Source: Oceanospirillaceae bacterium
Lineage (GTDB): Bacteria; Pseudomonadota; Gammaproteobacteria; Pseudomonadales; Oceanobacteraceae
DNA length: 33,216 nucleotides
Direction of reading: 5' to 3'
NCBI GenBank assembly: GCA_002723385.1
Contig: PBNY01000079.1
Coordinates: 1 to 33,216 of the forward strand
This document shows positions 30,497 through 33,216 of this stretch, piece by piece (the first letter of the stretch is position 1; the number at the start of each line of letters is the position of its first letter). Position numbers and translations under genes: made by a program. A model generated the notes under the pieces. That model did no database searches. It saw only the letters and a list, made by a program, of their open reading frames with translations, and was not told where the DNA came from.

Positions 30497-32767
30497 TCAC
30501 ACTGACACTTCTTCAGCCGATTCAACCGTCAGTTCGTTGTCCACGACGTCGATGATCACTTCACCACCACCAGACAACTCCCCAAAGAGAATTTTCTCAG
30601 CCAGTGGCTTTTTGACCTTCTCCTGAACCAGACGAGCCATTGGACGAGCACCCATCAGCTTGTCGTAGCCGCGCTCCGCCAGCCAGGCTTTCGCCTCTGC
30701 CGTCAGGGTCAGCATGACGCCCTTGTCATTCAGCTGCCCTTGAAGCTCTGCAACAAACTTGTCGACGACGTTCAGAATCACGTTTTCAGTCAGCGGAGCA
30801 AACTGCACTGTTGCATCGATCCGGTTACGGAACTCCGGCGTGAACACTTTCTTCAGAGCCTCGGCACCATCGGATGAATGATCCTGCTGCGTGAAGCCAA
30901 TGCTGGAGCGACTCAATTGCTCCGCTCCGGCATTGGTCGTCATGATCAGGATGACGTTACGGAAGTCTGTCTTGCGTCCGTTGTTATCCGTCAGGGTGCC
31001 GTGATCCATCACCTGAAGCAGAATATTGAACACTTCCGGGTGTGCCTTCTCGATTTCATCAAGCAGCAGTACGCAATGCGGTGTCTTGTTCACGGCTTCG
31101 GTCAACAAACCACCCTGGTCGTAGCCAACATAGCCAGGAGGTGCGCCAATCAGACGAGATACCGTATGCCGCTCCATGTATTCGGACATATCAAAGCGCG
31201 TCAGCTCCATGCCCATCACATTAGCCAACTGCCGGGCGACCTCGGTTTTACCCACCCCGGTCGGGCCTGCAAACAGGAACGAACCGATTGGCTTGTCAGG
31301 AGCCGTCAGGCCGGCACGGGACATTTTGATGGCAGTCGACAAACTGGTGATAGCCTCACCTTGCCCAAAGACCACCATCTTGAGCTTGTCTTCAAGATTG
31401 AACAGCAGTTCCTTGTCGTCTGCCGAGACACTCTTTGGCGGAATACGGGCAATTGAGGCAACGACTTGTTCAATTTCCGTCACCCCAATTTGCTTGCGAC
31501 GACGAGACACAGGCAACAGCTGCTGCAAGGCGCCGACTTCATCAATAACGTCGATCGCCTTGTCCGGCAGATTACGATCATTAATGTAGCGCTCAGCAAG
31601 CTCGGCAGCCGCGCGCAACGCCTTGTCCGTATACTTGATGTTGTGATGCTCCTCAAAGCGGCTCTTCAGGCCTTTGAGGATCAGATAGGTATCTTCAACG
31701 GATGGCGCTACCACATCGATTTTCTGGAAGCGCCGTGTCAGTGCACTGTCCTTTTCAAAGATGCCTCGGAACTCCGTAAAGGTTGTGGAACCGATGCAGC
31801 GCATCTCACCGGAACTCAGCATCGGCTTGAGCAAATTACTGGCATCCATAACGCCACCGGAAGCCGCGCCCGCACCAATAATGGTGTGAATCTCGTCGAT
31901 AAACAGCACACCATGCTGCTGTTTCTTCAGTTCCGCCAACAGAGCCTTGAGTCGTTTCTCGAAGTCGCCACGGTATTTGGTACCAGCAAGCAGAGCACCC
32001 ATATCCAGGCTGTATACGGTCGCATCGGCAATAACATCCGGTACGTCGCCATCAACGATGCGCTTGGCAAGGCCTTCAACAATTGCCGTTTTGCCAACAC
32101 CGGAATCACCCACCAGCAATGGGTTGTTCTTGCGGCGGCGAGACAGGATCTGAACCAAGCGATTTACTTCTTCGTCGCGGCCGATCAGAGGGTCGATCTT
32201 CCCGTCCCTGGCCTGGCGATTCAGGTTAGTTGCATAACCCTCCAAAGCATCACTGGAGGAACCTTCCACATCTTCCTCTGTGGAGCGATCAGAATCTTCG
32301 TGTCCCGGTTTTTCCTGGTTGTTGGCGTCCGAAACCTTGGAAATACCGTGTGACAGGTAATTCACTACATCCATGCGAGTAATTTCCTGCTGGTTCAGGA
32401 AGTACACTGCCTGGCTTTCTTTCTCATTAAAGATGGCCACTACGACGTTGGCACCGGTGACTTCCTCTTTACCAGAAGACTGAACATGAAAAACCGCGCG
32501 CTGCAACACGCGCTGAAAGCCCAGAGTCGGCTGAGTCTCTCGGGCCTCATTGTCTTCTGCCAACCTTGGCGTGGTGGCATCAATGAATTCTTCCAGATCT
32601 TTCTTCAGGCGCTCCAGATTTGCGCCACAGGCTCCCAGAACCCTGACAGCTGCCTGATTTCCGGTCAGGGCAAGCAACAGATGCTCCACCGTCATAAATT
32701 CGTGACGCTTGGAGCGAGCGTCCCTGAATGCTTCGTTCAGGGTAGTTTCTAACTCTTTGCTGAGCAT
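30497..32767 (-). CDS. clpA: ATP-dependent Clp protease ATP-binding subunit ClpA
   Basis: This protein of 756 aa is a two-ring AAA+ unfoldase that feeds ClpP, and with ClpS it degrades N-degron proteins. The N-domain repeats are at 1-145, D1 has Walker [15 protein letters not shown] and [14 protein letters not shown], and D2 has [14 protein letters not shown] and [20 protein letters not shown]. The ClpP-contact loop reads IGF where E. coli has IGL. The ATG at 32767 has AGGGGG about 6 nt upstream and lies 9 bp after the clpS stop, so clpS-clpA form an operon. Confidence 0.97.
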   Translation of the reverse strand: MLSKELETTLNEAFRDARSKRHEFMTVEHLLLALTGNQAAVRVLGACGANLERLKKDLEEFIDATTPRLAEDNEARETQPTLGFQRVLQRAVFHVQSSGKEEVTGANVVVAIFNEKESQAVYFLNQQEITRMDVVNYLSHGISKVSDANNQEKPGHEDSDRSTEEDVEGSSSDALEGYATNLNRQARDGKIDPLIGRDEEVNRLVQILSRRRKNNPLLVGDSGVGKTAIVEGLAKRIVDGDVPDVIADATVYSLDMGALLAGTKYRGDFEKRLKALLAELKKQQHGVLFIDEIHTIIGAGAASGGVMDASNLLKPMLSSGEMRCIGSTTFTEFRGIFEKDSALTRRFQKIDVVAPSVEDTYLILKGLKSRFEEHHNIKYTDKALRAAAELAERYINDRNLPDKAIDVIDEVGALQQLLPVSRRRKQIGVTEIEQVVASIARIPPKSVSADDKELLFNLEDKLKMVVFGQGEAITSLSTAIKMSRAGLTAPDKPIGSFLFAGPTGVGKTEVARQLANVMGMELTRFDMSEYMERHTVSRLIGAPPGYVGYDQGGLLTEAVNKTPHCVLLLDEIEKAHPEVFNILLQVMDHGTLTDNNGRKTDFRNVILIMTTNAGAEQLSRSSIGFTQQDHSSDGAEALKKVFTPEFRNRIDATVQFAPLTENVILNVVDKFVAELQGQLNDKGVMLTLTAEAKAWLAERGYDKLMGARPMARLVQEKVKKPLAEKILFGELSGGGEVIIDVVDNELTVESAEEVSV

Positions 32768-32776
32768 GGTATCCCC

Positions 32777-33100
32777 CTAGTCATCAACAGGAGCAATCTC
32801 GCACAGTAACGGATGCTCACAATCTCTTGAGTATTGATTCACGATTGCCGCTTTTGTTTCAGCGATGTCTTTGGTGTAGACGGCACAAACCGCGCTCCCC
32901 TTTGTGTGCACTGCCAGCATAATCTGAGTCGCCTGTTCCTGGCTCTTGTCAAAAAAGCGCTGCAGGACATCCACGACAAACTCCATCGGGGTGTAGTCAT
33001 CGTTCAACATGATGACGCTGTACATCTGTGGGCGTTTCAACTGGGGTCGCGTTGTTTCAACAGCAACCCCCGAATCACCTTGCCCTGGCTCATGATTCAT
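32777..33100 (-). CDS. clpS: ClpA adaptor ClpS
   Basis: This protein of about 107 aa recognises N-terminal Leu, Phe, Tyr or Trp and delivers substrates to ClpA. It has the flexible N-terminal tail, then [20 protein letters not shown] with the substrate-pocket DD and Met, [20 protein letters not shown] with the His, and [20 protein letters not shown]. Start choice is uncertain: the ATG at 33100 gives the usual length, and the ATG at 33136 would add 12 residues; neither has a strong Shine-Dalgarno sequence. Confidence 0.93.
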   Translation of the reverse strand: MNHEPGQGDSGVAVETTRPQLKRPQMYSVIMLNDDYTPMEFVVDVLQRFFDKSQEQATQIMLAVHTKGSAVCAVYTKDIAETKAAIVNQYSRDCEHPLLCEIAPVDD

Positions 33101-33216
33101 ATTCAAGTCTAGTAAAGATTTTGAAACTGGGAACATAGGATATCGTCTGACAATGGATCTCGATTTAATGATACGCAACCCCTCCCATATGTGACACCCG
33201 CTTGACGACATACCTC

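Overview
The window comes from a gammaproteobacterium, probably a marine or aquatic member of the Oceanospirillales/Pseudomonadales side. The main reason is the conserved block clpS-clpA / infA-bpt-aat / ftsK-lolA-rarA-crcB-serS-cysG, whose order matches that lineage. trxB, which sits between aat and ftsK in Pseudomonas, is absent here. Species cannot be named from the sequence alone.

Region 1 (1-6704) is a pspF gene split by a mobile element of about 6.2 kb (257-6453). Joining the two flanks across one copy of a 6-bp duplication (ACATCG) restores a continuous PspF reading frame. The element has TG...CA ends. Each end carries a second related motif exactly 26 bp further in, as in multi-site DDE transposon or Mu-like ends, yet no transposase or integrase is recognisable inside. 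Its left two thirds hold five leftward genes: a zinc-finger AAA+-like protein with degenerate nucleotide-binding motifs, an unknown 351-aa protein, a Mor-family (Mu middle-operon type) activator, a short Mu I-like head-protease homologue and a coiled-coil protein. Its right third (4947-6016) is an array of about fifteen 24-bp palindromes. Their stems differ but vary symmetrically, nine of the first ten lie in the same codon phase, and the right-hand ones bracket very small genes. This array, and the element around it, are the most unusual things in the window. A working hypothesis is a non-autonomous satellite of a Mu-like transposable phage.

Region 2 (6733-14631) holds a DinB-family protein (leftward), the ribosomal oxygenase RoxA, a GNAT-type two-part protein and a 1618-aa secreted protein. 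The last combines an N-terminal coiled coil, thrombospondin type-3-like repeats and a long BNR/GH74-like beta-propeller region. It ends at a strong bidirectional terminator.

Region 3 (14653-18971) runs leftward: a stand-alone cyclic-nucleotide-binding domain, a PepSY transmembrane protein and a TonB-dependent receptor. The last two form a probable metal or siderophore uptake operon behind an 18-bp perfect palindrome that may be an operator.

Region 4 (19004-33100) is housekeeping. It holds an RsgA-type GTPase with a long leader, then leftward ftsK-lolA-rarA-crcB-serS-cysG (division and chromosome segregation, lipoprotein transport, fork repair, fluoride export, tRNA-Ser charging, siroheme synthesis). 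Rightward aat-bpt-infA and leftward clpS-clpA follow. Aat and Bpt make N-degrons that ClpS and ClpAP degrade, so the whole bacterial N-degron pathway is clustered here. No tRNA, rRNA or CRISPR array was seen.
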